Source of the DNA: an uncultured Sulfurovum sp.
GTDB taxonomy: Bacteria; Campylobacterota; Campylobacteria; Campylobacterales; Sulfurovaceae
Assembly (NCBI GenBank): GCA_902727905.1
Contig: CACVAR010000145.1
Coordinates: 1-6,601, forward strand
DNA: 6,601 bases
Reading direction: 5' to 3'
Each line of letters opens with the position of its first letter. The first letter of the stretch is position 1. Positions 1 through 6,165 of this stretch are shown piece after piece. The notes under the pieces are model-generated. The model saw only the letters and a list, made by a program, of their open reading frames with translations. It did not search any database and was not told where the DNA came from. Position numbers and translations under genes: made by a program.

Positions 1-587
1 GTAAAAACCATTTTGATTTGGCTTTTTTAGATATTTCAATGCCACAAATTTCTGGTTTAGAGTTAGCCAACCATATTATGGAAGTTTCACCTAAAACGTT
101 TATTGTGTTCCAGACAGCTTATTCTGAATATGCTTTAGAAGCTTTTCAAAATGGTGGTGTGGGGTATTTAATGAAGCCTGTACCTCTAGAAGAGATTGAA
201 AAAGTATTAGAAAAAGTACGTACTTTAAGTACTAGCACTAATGATACAGATAAAAAAATCATGGGTAAGAGTGGAAGTAGGCTTTATATTATAAATAGAG
301 ATGACATCTATTACATCAAAGCTGATTTAGATGAAGTGATTGTCAAAATAAAAGAGGCTGATGTCTATGTTCGTAAAAAGATTGGAGAGCTAGAGATACT
401 TTTAGATACACCAAACTTTTTTAGAGTACATCGTTCTTACATAGTAAATATAGATAAAATAAAGTCTATGAAAAGTGTTGAACAGTCAAAGTTGGAGATA
501 TCTTTTAAAGATATCTCCTCTATTATTACTTCTTCTAAAGATGGAGCAAAAACTTTTAGAGAGTACTTAGAGAAAGTAAGCTTATAA
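1..587 (+). CDS. LytTR-family response regulator (5' end outside window)
   Basis: This is a two-component response regulator that binds DNA through a LytTR domain (LytR/AlgR/AgrA type). The reading frame is open from base 3, so the true start lies upstream; the TTG at 18 sits inside the receiver domain and is not the start. The visible receiver half begins at about beta-3. It has the phospho-acceptor Asp in FLDISMP (codon 30-32), the conserved Thr in QTAYSEYALEAF and the conserved Lys in GYLMKP. A linker of about 20 residues follows, then the LytTR domain with IYYIKADLDEV and the signature FFRVHRSYIVNIDKI. Roughly 45-50 N-terminal residues are missing. Such regulators usually pair with a LytS-type or other histidine kinase, which may lie upstream. 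The stop is 2 bp from the end of the convergent thioesterase gene. Family is certain; targets are unknown. Confidence 0.93.
   Translation, partial: KNHFDLAFLDISMPQISGLELANHIMEVSPKTFIVFQTAYSEYALEAFQNGGVGYLMKPVPLEEIEKVLEKVRTLSTSTNDTDKKIMGKSGSRLYIINRDDIYYIKADLDEVIVKIKEADVYVRKKIGELEILLDTPNFFRVHRSYIVNIDKIKSMKSVEQSKLEISFKDISSIITSSKDGAKTFREYLEKVSL
494..518. repeat. Perfect 12-bp inverted repeat inside the LytTR gene
   Basis: The arms ggagatatcttt (494-505) and aaagatatctcc (507-518) are exact reverse complements around one central base. As RNA this would fold into a stem of about 10 bp with a 5-nt loop. It lies in the coding sequence for LEISFKDISS, near the 3' end of the regulator gene and about 70 bp before its stop. 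No T-tract follows on either strand, so it is not a canonical intrinsic terminator. Function is unknown. Confidence 0.6.
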
Positions 588-589
588 AA

Positions 590-997
590 CTAGTTTAATA
601 AGTCACGAATGTAAGGATCAATGTCATCCCGAATCACTTCTCTTACAGGGCGTGTTTCACGATTTTCATCTACCAGTACAAAAGTAAAAACAGCCTGTGT
701 AACACTATACTCATCATGTGTTTCACGACATTTAACTTATACGTCAACATCAATCTTTATGGAAGTATTACCAATATGTTTAACTTGTGTATAAATTGTA
801 AAAACGGCACCACTGTAAACAGGTCGAATAAAACTCATGTCACTCACAGCTACAGTAACAGCTGGTGAAATTACAATGTTCTCTATAGCAATAGATGCTG
901 CTTTATCCATCTTTCCCATTAACCAACCACCAAAAACCGTACCAGCATGATTTAAATCAGTGGGAAAAACTCTTCCTCTAAGGGCTATCATTTTCAT
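590..997 (-). pseudogene. YciA-type acyl-CoA thioesterase with internal stop codon
   Basis: This is a single-hotdog-domain acyl-CoA thioesterase of the YciA family; such enzymes hydrolyse acyl-CoA to free acid and CoA in the cytoplasm. The gene starts at the ATG at 995-997, preceded by AAGGAA at good spacing. The N-terminal part reads 86 residues and contains TDLNHAGTVFGGWLMGKMD, with the likely catalytic Asp at residue 31. It is then cut by TAA at 737-739. The same frame continues for 48 more residues (VKCRETHDEYSVTQAVFTFV...RDLLN) to a TAG at 590-592. Joined, the two parts give about 135 codons, the normal YciA length (about 132). In my recalled alignment to E. coli YciA the stop falls on the Trp of IEVWVKK, so only one codon is disrupted. 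The stop removes the last core strand and the C-terminal helix, so the 86-residue product should not fold normally. A recent nonsense mutation, a sequencing error and readthrough are all possible. Confidence 0.85.
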
Positions 998-1023
998 TAC
1001 TATTTCCTTTTGTATAATTTAAT

Positions 1024-1029
1024 ATTATA
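1024..1029 (-). promoter_or_regulatory. Candidate -10 box for the thioesterase gene
   Basis: The minus strand reads TATAAT here, 27 bp upstream of the thioesterase ATG. The only -35-like hexamer is a poor TTTGTT at 1049-1054 with a long 19-bp spacer. Weak -35 elements are usual for epsilonproteobacterial sigma-70 promoters. In DNA this AT-rich a TATAAT can occur by chance, so confidence is modest. Confidence 0.4.
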
Positions 1030-1095
1030 AATTACTATATCTAAAAGAAACAAATTTAGATAACAAAAATAAAAAATATCTTAACCATAGCTAGG

Positions 1096-1107
1096 TTTTG
1101 TACAAAA
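1096..1107. repeat. 12-bp perfect palindrome TTTTGTACAAAA
   Basis: TTTTGTACAAAA is a perfect 12-bp palindrome in the 161-bp gap between the thioesterase start and the end of the DUF1501 gene. It lies about 100 bp upstream of the thioesterase ATG and beyond the likely terminator of the operon. It could be an operator for a dimeric regulator, but no second copy was noticed in the window. Only the symmetry is observed; the function is a guess. Confidence 0.3.
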
Positions 1108-1123
1108 ATGGGACATAAACATT

Positions 1124-1145
1124 AAAAAAAAATACTTTAAAAGTA
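1124..1145 (-). terminator. Weak intrinsic terminator after the DUF1501 gene
   Basis: On the minus strand, 13 nt after the DUF1501 stop codon, TACTT-TTA-AAGTA (1145-1133) forms a short hairpin followed directly by nine T residues (1132-1124). The position and T-tract fit a rho-independent terminator for the three-gene operon. The stem is only 5-6 bp with a single G-C pair, so it would be inefficient on its own. Confidence 0.45.
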
Positions 1146-1158
1146 CCTGTCTTAAATA

Positions 1159-2502
1159 CTAAACTTTAAAAAGCCCAGCGTCAATAGCTCCATAACCTTT
1201 AGTTAAAACTTCAGGATTTGTTACACCATACATCTTATAAATACTTGCAGCAACGGCATAAGGCTCAAAGGTATAAGAACTTGCTGTTGGCTGTGTATAA
1301 AGTCTGTTATTTTGCTGTGTGGGTTGTAACTCTGTCTCCCCTACTATACCAAGACTATTTAAATACCTTTTACCACCAAAAATAAATACATTATTTGTAT
1401 TTCCATGATCCCAACCTTCTGAATCATTTAAGTTCGCGTTACGCCCAAACTCAGTAAATACTACAATATTAACATTATCTTTTCCCATCATATTAATATG
1501 TGACATAGCAACCTCAATCGCCTCCATTAAATCTGTCATTCTATCTCCGTAGGCATCAATAGCATTTGAATGGTCGTCCCAACCACCTAATCCACCACCA
1601 CCAACAGAAACGACTTTAGTATCTTCATTACCTGTAACAACATTTACAGCAGCTTTTAATCTACGTCCAAAGGTTGTATTAGGATACTCAATACCATCTG
1701 GAAGTACAACATTATTTTGTTCTTGCATAAAGGTATCTAATGTCGCACGTTTATTAAATGCATTTTGAATCGATTGCTTCTGATTTAAACTTTCTACAAA
1801 ATCATCCATATCTCTTGACATTTGTGTATCTGATTCTCTTGGGTCTTGGTTCCACTCTGCATCAGTATACATATGATAGTTTAAGTTTCTAGAGTAAGGA
1901 TTTGCTAGACTCTCATTAAATGCAGCTGGACGTAAATAAGCTTCTACATCAAATGGACCGGTTGCAAAAAGACCTGACTCCCCTTCCATAGTTAAAAATG
2001 GTAATATTGTCTCCTCATTAATAGAAGCAGAATTAGCCAAAACTTTACCTAGTGTCGAACAGATACCTGCTGCATAAGTTGGATCTTCAACATCAAGAAT
2101 ACCCCGTTGACTCTCAGCAATACAAACACCATGTGAGCGTGACTCATGAGTTTTTCTATAACATGTTCTAAAAATATTCATATCACCATTGCTAAGCATT
2201 CTTTCCATGGCTTCACCACCAGCTTGAGACCAAAAGTTGTTGGTTGTTTTTGTTAACTGATTCAAATTATATTGATTTTGACTCTGTGCTTGAACATCGT
2301 CAAGGTTTGTTAAGTTTCCACCAAGTTCTGATGCTCCACCATATAAAAATATCATAATGGTTTGGGCATCATTATTATTATAAATATTTGCATCAAACTG
2401 CACTTGAGATAAATCTACTGCTGTTGAAGCATTTGCCAAGCTCGGGAATAAAGCAGACATTGTAACCAGACTTAAACCTTTTAAAAATACTCTTCTTTCC
2501 AT
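1159..2502 (-). CDS. Tat-exported DUF1501 protein
   Basis: This is a DUF1501 protein, a family in the alkaline phosphatase/sulfatase-like superfamily whose substrate is not established. The N-terminus is a twin-arginine signal: RRVFLKG at residues 3-9, a hydrophobic stretch to about 22, and an ANA-S cleavage site after residue 25. It should therefore cross the inner membrane already folded, possibly with bound metal. Recognisable family motifs, in order, are IFLYGG (51-56), ESRSHG (120-125, the family 'SH' position), GGWDDHSNA (306-314), VVFTEFGRNA (348-356) and GWDHGN (363-368) followed by VFIFGGKRY. The Asp and His residues of WDDH and GWDH are the likely metal or active-site ligands. The length of 447 aa is typical. 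The ATG is 3 bp beyond the stop of the DUF1800 gene, and its Shine-Dalgarno GAGGAG (2509-2514) lies inside that gene, so translation is probably coupled. It is the last gene of the operon. Family is firm; the reaction is unknown. Confidence 0.9.
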   Translation of the reverse strand: MERRVFLKGLSLVTMSALFPSLANASTAVDLSQVQFDANIYNNNDAQTIMIFLYGGASELGGNLTNLDDVQAQSQNQYNLNQLTKTTNNFWSQAGGEAMERMLSNGDMNIFRTCYRKTHESRSHGVCIAESQRGILDVEDPTYAAGICSTLGKVLANSASINEETILPFLTMEGESGLFATGPFDVEAYLRPAAFNESLANPYSRNLNYHMYTDAEWNQDPRESDTQMSRDMDDFVESLNQKQSIQNAFNKRATLDTFMQEQNNVVLPDGIEYPNTTFGRRLKAAVNVVTGNEDTKVVSVGGGGLGGWDDHSNAIDAYGDRMTDLMEAIEVAMSHINMMGKDNVNIVVFTEFGRNANLNDSEGWDHGNTNNVFIFGGKRYLNSLGIVGETELQPTQQNNRLYTQPTASSYTFEPYAVAASIYKMYGVTNPEVLTKGYGAIDAGLFKV

Positions 2503-2505
2503 TGT

Positions 2506-4857
2506 CTACTCCTCAATCATTTTAAATGTATATAATTCTGTTAGTCTTGCTATGTACTCCATAGCAATTAGTGTAACACCTTGTCGATCATTATAGATAG
2601 TCATATCATCATATGTTCCACGCGCTTCAACAACTGCATAATTGCTTAAAAAAATTAGTTCATCTGATGATGCTTCACGTCCAAGAATGACAAGAAATAC
2701 ATGATTAATTAAACCACTTACAGTATCTGTACCTGCAATACTTTTGTTAATGAAGTCAGCTTGCCAACCACTATCCCACTCATTAAATAAATCTGTCTTT
2801 CTATCAATCATAATATATCTACGAATAAAATCATAGTAGTAAGCAAATGAAAGTGTATCTACAGGAACAACATTGACTCTACCTAACTTATAATACATTG
2901 GACTTTGATGCATATTGTCCATATATTCACGCATATATGAAAAGAAATTTAATCTATCATAAAATGAAATTGTTTTCATTAGAGGATAAACTGTCTCTTC
3001 AATCGTTTTAATTTTTTCGGTATGTAATAAAAATTCTTTTGAAAAGATAATCTGTAATAAAATATCTTGAAAAGTATTAGGCTTTGAACTAATGATTGAA
3101 GCAACAATTTCACTTTTTTTCTCACTTGTAACTTCTGGGAAATAACGCGCAACTAATCTACTACTAACACCTTTCCTAAAATCATCTGTCTTAACAAGTT
3201 CACGATAGAAGTCAAAACCAGTTGTTACTGTTGTTCCAAAAAGTTCTTGAGGTACATCATTTTGATTGAGACCAATAAGTAATTCATTCTCATTTCTATT
3301 TAAACTCCAATTTTGTAAAGCAATACCTGCTCTTGGTACATGAGAGTCATTAAAGTCAAGTAAGAAAATCTCTAGCATCTCTCTACCATTGTCTTCTGGA
3401 CTTCTAAAGCGTTTCCAGTTATCATCACTTGTCATATGTAAATAAGTAATCATTTGCATTGAATAATCTTCATCCATTAACATTACAAGTCTGTTATAAA
3501 CATTTAAAATATCTGTAGCACCAACTGTTTCGAGTTCATTAGCTGGTGAAAACATAATATCTTGTGTCAAAAGGTATGCTGACAAACGATTAAAGTAATG
3601 TTTCCCAAGACCTAAATGAAGGAGTCTTGCTAAAATCTTCTCTCTATTAGCATTACGTTCATTACCATTGTAACTTTTCTCTTCTATGTATTTTTCTGTC
3701 GAAGTTAAGTCATTATTGTCTATTGACAACATAGTTTGAACAGTTGTAATAAAAGTTCCAGAATTAATTAAGTTATCAAATTCAGTTCTTGGTAATCCAT
3801 AAAACAATACAGAGAATAACTTTGAAGCTACTAAACGTTTATTTTCCAAAGATAAAGCATTAAATTCATCATCTGTAATGGCTTCTAAAGCATAATCTCT
3901 ATAAGCCATTCTTGAAGAAAATACATTCACACCTTGAAACTCTACATCACTTACTTGCTCATCATTCTGCTCAGTAGTCTCCTCCTCTACGATAGTAAAA
4001 TCTATAGCACCAAAATCTATTGGGGATGTAATATACTTAACATTATAACTTTTAGCAACTTCTTCATTTTGAGCATTATAAACTTTTACAATAAAGTCTG
4101 TTCCAACTTCATAATTACTATTCAACTTAAAGGTACTGGCTGTGTCAACATCATTAACTGTTCCAAAAAGAGCAATACTACCCAAACTTATAACGTCATT
4201 GGGTACTACATTGGTATAAACCTTTAATGTATAAACAGAACTATTAAACTCCATGGTACTCACAAGGGTCTCACCTAAATTATTAAGTGCTAATTGATCC
4301 ATATTAAATACAAACTCTAAATTAACTGAGGAAGCAACTTTAATCCAGTATCCACCTTCTATGGACAATGTATCAAGATCATTTAAATGAGCATTTCCAC
4401 CTACTGAATATGAACGTTGATACGTCTGTTCAGAACCTTGTATAACCAATAGGTTTTCTTCACCGATTTGTCTTATAAGCTCTGAAATAGTTAGTCCAAC
4501 TGGTGCATTCAATAAGTTCCAACCCTCAGTTAATGTTCGTACATAACTACTTTCATTATTTACAATTTCGGGATACATCAATGTAGCATTAGATTCAATC
4601 TCTAGCCAATACCCTTTTCCTTCTTCAAATGCTGTAAAGTCATTTAATTCTGGTGTATTGTCATCTATATATTCTTTTTGATAAGTTTTTGATTCACCTT
4701 GTACAATTAATAAATTATCTTCACCAATTTGAGTTTTAAGTTCTTCAATTGTTAATGGAGCATTAATTCCTACTAAGTTCCAGCCACTTTGCAACTCTAA
4801 TGTTCCAGAAAAAGAAAAGTTCAATAAAAATGCCAATCCAATAAATATTTTTTTCAT
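2506..4857 (-). CDS. Sec-exported divergent DUF1800 protein with two GWNL modules
   Basis: This is a 783-aa exported protein in four parts. Residues 1-18 are a Sec signal (MKKIFIGLAFLLNFSFSG). Residues 20-95 and 107-182 are two copies of a module of about 76 residues that begins GWNL and ends GYW; both contain a near-identical IGE[DE]NLL core. Residues about 194-289 form a beta-rich domain with FGTVN, KLNSNY and IDFG, which is also found at the C-terminus of the lipoprotein encoded just upstream. Residues about 310-783 resemble DUF1800. NGREMLEIFLLDF (490-502) matches the family's 'N-ARELLELF-LG' signature, ALQNWSL (513-519) its 'ALTGW' and SSRLVARYF (565-573) its 'KL-RYF'; FQDILLQIIFSKEFLL (596-611) is the usual late segment. 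The match is divergent and was made by eye. A DUF1501 gene directly downstream, the standard partner, supports it. The ATG follows AGGA at 7 nt; the gap to the lipoprotein stop is 11 bp. Activity is unknown; an envelope or surface role is inferred. Confidence 0.8.
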   Translation of the reverse strand: MKKIFIGLAFLLNFSFSGTLELQSGWNLVGINAPLTIEELKTQIGEDNLLIVQGESKTYQKEYIDDNTPELNDFTAFEEGKGYWLEIESNATLMYPEIVNNESSYVRTLTEGWNLLNAPVGLTISELIRQIGEENLLVIQGSEQTYQRSYSVGGNAHLNDLDTLSIEGGYWIKVASSVNLEFVFNMDQLALNNLGETLVSTMEFNSSVYTLKVYTNVVPNDVISLGSIALFGTVNDVDTASTFKLNSNYEVGTDFIVKVYNAQNEEVAKSYNVKYITSPIDFGAIDFTIVEEETTEQNDEQVSDVEFQGVNVFSSRMAYRDYALEAITDDEFNALSLENKRLVASKLFSVLFYGLPRTEFDNLINSGTFITTVQTMLSIDNNDLTSTEKYIEEKSYNGNERNANREKILARLLHLGLGKHYFNRLSAYLLTQDIMFSPANELETVGATDILNVYNRLVMLMDEDYSMQMITYLHMTSDDNWKRFRSPEDNGREMLEIFLLDFNDSHVPRAGIALQNWSLNRNENELLIGLNQNDVPQELFGTTVTTGFDFYRELVKTDDFRKGVSSRLVARYFPEVTSEKKSEIVASIISSKPNTFQDILLQIIFSKEFLLHTEKIKTIEETVYPLMKTISFYDRLNFFSYMREYMDNMHQSPMYYKLGRVNVVPVDTLSFAYYYDFIRRYIMIDRKTDLFNEWDSGWQADFINKSIAGTDTVSGLINHVFLVILGREASSDELIFLSNYAVVEARGTYDDMTIYNDRQGVTLIAMEYIARLTELYTFKMIEE
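4298..4801 (-). repeat. Duplicated GWNL...GYW protein module
   Basis: Two in-frame copies (about residues 20-95 and 107-182 of the DUF1800 protein) share GWNL, [TI][IS]EL, IGE[DE]NLL, [VI][VI]QG, TYQ[KR], LND and GYW in the same order and spacing. The copies have diverged at the DNA level, so the duplication is old. Modules of this look occur at the N-termini of exported surface proteins and are probably non-catalytic. Confidence 0.7.
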
Positions 4858-4868
4858 GTAATTTTCCT

Positions 4869-5954
4869 TTACTCTATTATAAGTTCACCAAAGTTTATGG
4901 ACTTGGTATTAATTAGGTCAAATGTTTGACTCTGAGCGACTAAAATATCATCTTTAAAAACAACTACACTAATACTGCTACCCACATAATTTGTATTCAA
5001 TTTGAGTAAAGCGTTAGTAGCCTCTCCATTCACAGTACCATAGACTGCTATGGTACTTTTAGAAACTTCTTTAGAATCTTCAAGTGAATCTGAAACTGTA
5101 ATTTGTATAACATACTCACCGAAATCTTCTTTTATTGTTATACCTGTGTTGTTTACAGCCATTTTTAAATTTGACACATCCAAATTTAAATCATTGGTAC
5201 TATTTGAGTCACTACTGCTTTCATTGTTTTCTGAACTCAAACTATCATTACTTGTACTATTTGAATCATTAATAGTTTGATTGTTCTCTAAACTACTATT
5301 TTCACTGGGGGTACTGCTAGAGTCACTAGAAGTTTCATTGTTCTCTGAAGTAAACTCCTCATTAGTAAGACTATTCAAATCATTAACAGGTTCAATAATT
5401 TCTGAACTATTGTCATCATTGGAATCATTAGAAAGCTCATTGTTTTCTAAGCTAGAATCATCATTAACACTAGTATTTGAATCATTAGTTGTACTATTGG
5501 AGTTGCTAGAAGTTTCATTGTTCTCTGAAGTAAACTCCTCATTAGTAAAACTATTCAAATCATTAACAGGTTCAATAATTTCTGAACTATTGTCATCATT
5601 GGAATCATTAGAAAGCTCATTGTTTTCTAAGCTAGAGTCATCATTAACACTAGTATTTGAATCATTAGTTGTACTATTGGAGTTGCTAGAAGTTTCATTG
5701 TTCTCTGAAGTAAACTCCTCATTAGTAAAACTATTCAAATCATTAACAGGTTCAATAATTTCTGAACTATTGTCATCATTGGAATCATTAGAAAGCTCAT
5801 TGTTTTCTAAGCTAGAGTCATCATTAACACTAGTATTTGAATCATTTCTTTCAACTGCTACAGGAGAATCTTCAGCTATTTTTGTATTACTGCTTACCTC
5901 ACCACAAGCAATAAAAAAGAACATAATAAAAGAGAGTAATAGGTATCTATACAT
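4869..5954 (-). CDS. Repeat-rich acidic lipoprotein, first gene of the operon
   Basis: I do not recognise a named family. The N-terminus (MYRYLLLSFIMFFFIACGE) is a lipoprotein signal with the modified Cys in FIAC, so the mature protein should be anchored in the envelope by lipid. Next comes a low-complexity region of about 220 residues dominated by Ser, Asn, Asp, Glu and Thr. It consists of three 60-residue repeats and then shorter degenerate S-[LS]-E-N-N units, and is strongly acidic and probably disordered, like a spacer or stalk. The last 90 or so residues form a beta-rich domain (YGTVN, KLNTNY, INFGELIIE) homologous to the middle domain of the DUF1800 protein encoded next. The ATG at 5958-5960 is also possible, but it lies only 2-3 nt from AAGGA. 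The ATG two codons later (5952-5954) is about 8 nt away and is preferred, giving 361 aa. The two longer open frames on the opposite strand here are shadows of the repeat. Confidence 0.8.
   Translation of the reverse strand: MYRYLLLSFIMFFFIACGEVSSNTKIAEDSPVAVERNDSNTSVNDDSSLENNELSNDSNDDNSSEIIEPVNDLNSFTNEEFTSENNETSSNSNSTTNDSNTSVNDDSSLENNELSNDSNDDNSSEIIEPVNDLNSFTNEEFTSENNETSSNSNSTTNDSNTSVNDDSSLENNELSNDSNDDNSSEIIEPVNDLNSLTNEEFTSENNETSSDSSSTPSENSSLENNQTINDSNSTSNDSLSSENNESSSDSNSTNDLNLDVSNLKMAVNNTGITIKEDFGEYVIQITVSDSLEDSKEVSKSTIAVYGTVNGEATNALLKLNTNYVGSSISVVVFKDDILVAQSQTFDLINTKSINFGELIIE
5331..5846 (-). repeat. 180-bp tandem repeat, about three copies
   Basis: The unit is exactly 180 bp (60 codons), so changes in copy number keep the frame. 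Copies 5461-5640 and 5641-5820 are identical at every base, and identity to the next unit runs on to 5846. The remaining copy (5341-5460 compared with 5521-5640) differs at two bases: 5369 (changes Phe to Leu) and 5457 (silent). It decays before about 5330. Identity at silent positions points to recent duplication or gene conversion. Each unit encodes SNTSVNDDSSLENNELSNDS followed by NDDNSSEIIEPVNDLNS, TNEEFTSENNETSS and a Ser/Asn/Thr tail. Confidence 0.95.
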
Positions 5955-5960
5955 AATCAT

Positions 5961-6165
5961 TTTCCTTAAAATTTTTATTTAATCAGGAAATTATATTATA
6001 AAAAACTTAATTTAAAAAATTAATTTAATAAATTAATTAAAATATATATTTAAAATACTATTACTTTTTAGAAAATATAAAAATAATATTAACTATGTAA
6101 ATTAAATTCAAATACTTATTATGATAAAATAAATCATAACCTACTAAAAAAAGAAAGTATAAAAT
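5961..6165. other. AT-rich divergent intergenic region
   Basis: This 205-bp gap separates the minus-strand operon from the plus-strand regulator and must hold promoters for both. Positions 6001-6060 contain almost no G or C. A 9-bp inverted repeat (6018-6026 with 6030-6038) made only of A and T is present but could be chance. For the plus-strand gene a TATGAT (6120-6125) is the best -10 candidate, without a -35. No RNA gene or further ORF is supported. Confidence 0.5.
5990..6000 (-). promoter_or_regulatory. Candidate promoter of the lipoprotein-DUF1800-DUF1501 operon
   Basis: The minus strand reads TATAATATAAT, two overlapping perfect -10 hexamers, 35-45 bp upstream of the lipoprotein start. 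No -35 consensus sits 16-18 bp further up, only AT-rich sequence, as is common for epsilonproteobacterial promoters. Transcription from here would give a leader of about 30 nt carrying the AAGGA site (5963-5967). Confidence 0.5.

Noticed and set aside
18..587. A complete short LytTR protein starting at the TTG at 18
   Set aside because: The frame is open upstream (NHFDLAFLDISMP) and the TTG falls inside the receiver core, so the protein is truncated by the window edge.
3934..4227. 97-residue plus-strand open frame with hydrophobic stretches
   Set aside because: Lies wholly antisense to the DUF1800 gene, whose domain is supported by homology to its neighbour; the hydrophobic look comes from AT-rich antisense codons.
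5050..5280. 76-residue plus-strand open frame
   Set aside because: Antisense to the conserved C-terminal domain and low-complexity part of the lipoprotein; no ribosome site or recognisable protein features.
5331..5846. CRISPR-like array
   Set aside because: The repeats are 180 bp, directly adjacent without unique spacers, and in frame within a coding gene.
5281..5982. Long plus-strand open frame rich in Ser, Leu and Glu opposite the lipoprotein gene
   Set aside because: It is the antisense shadow of the 180-bp repeat: a repeat with no stop in one copy has none in any. It has no ribosome site, and the minus-strand frame has a signal peptide, a lipobox and a folded C-terminal domain.
6018..6038. 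9-bp inverted repeat with 3-bp spacer in the AT-only intergenic stretch
   Set aside because: With only two bases in use, symmetry of this length is not surprising in a 200-bp gap; no support as an operator.
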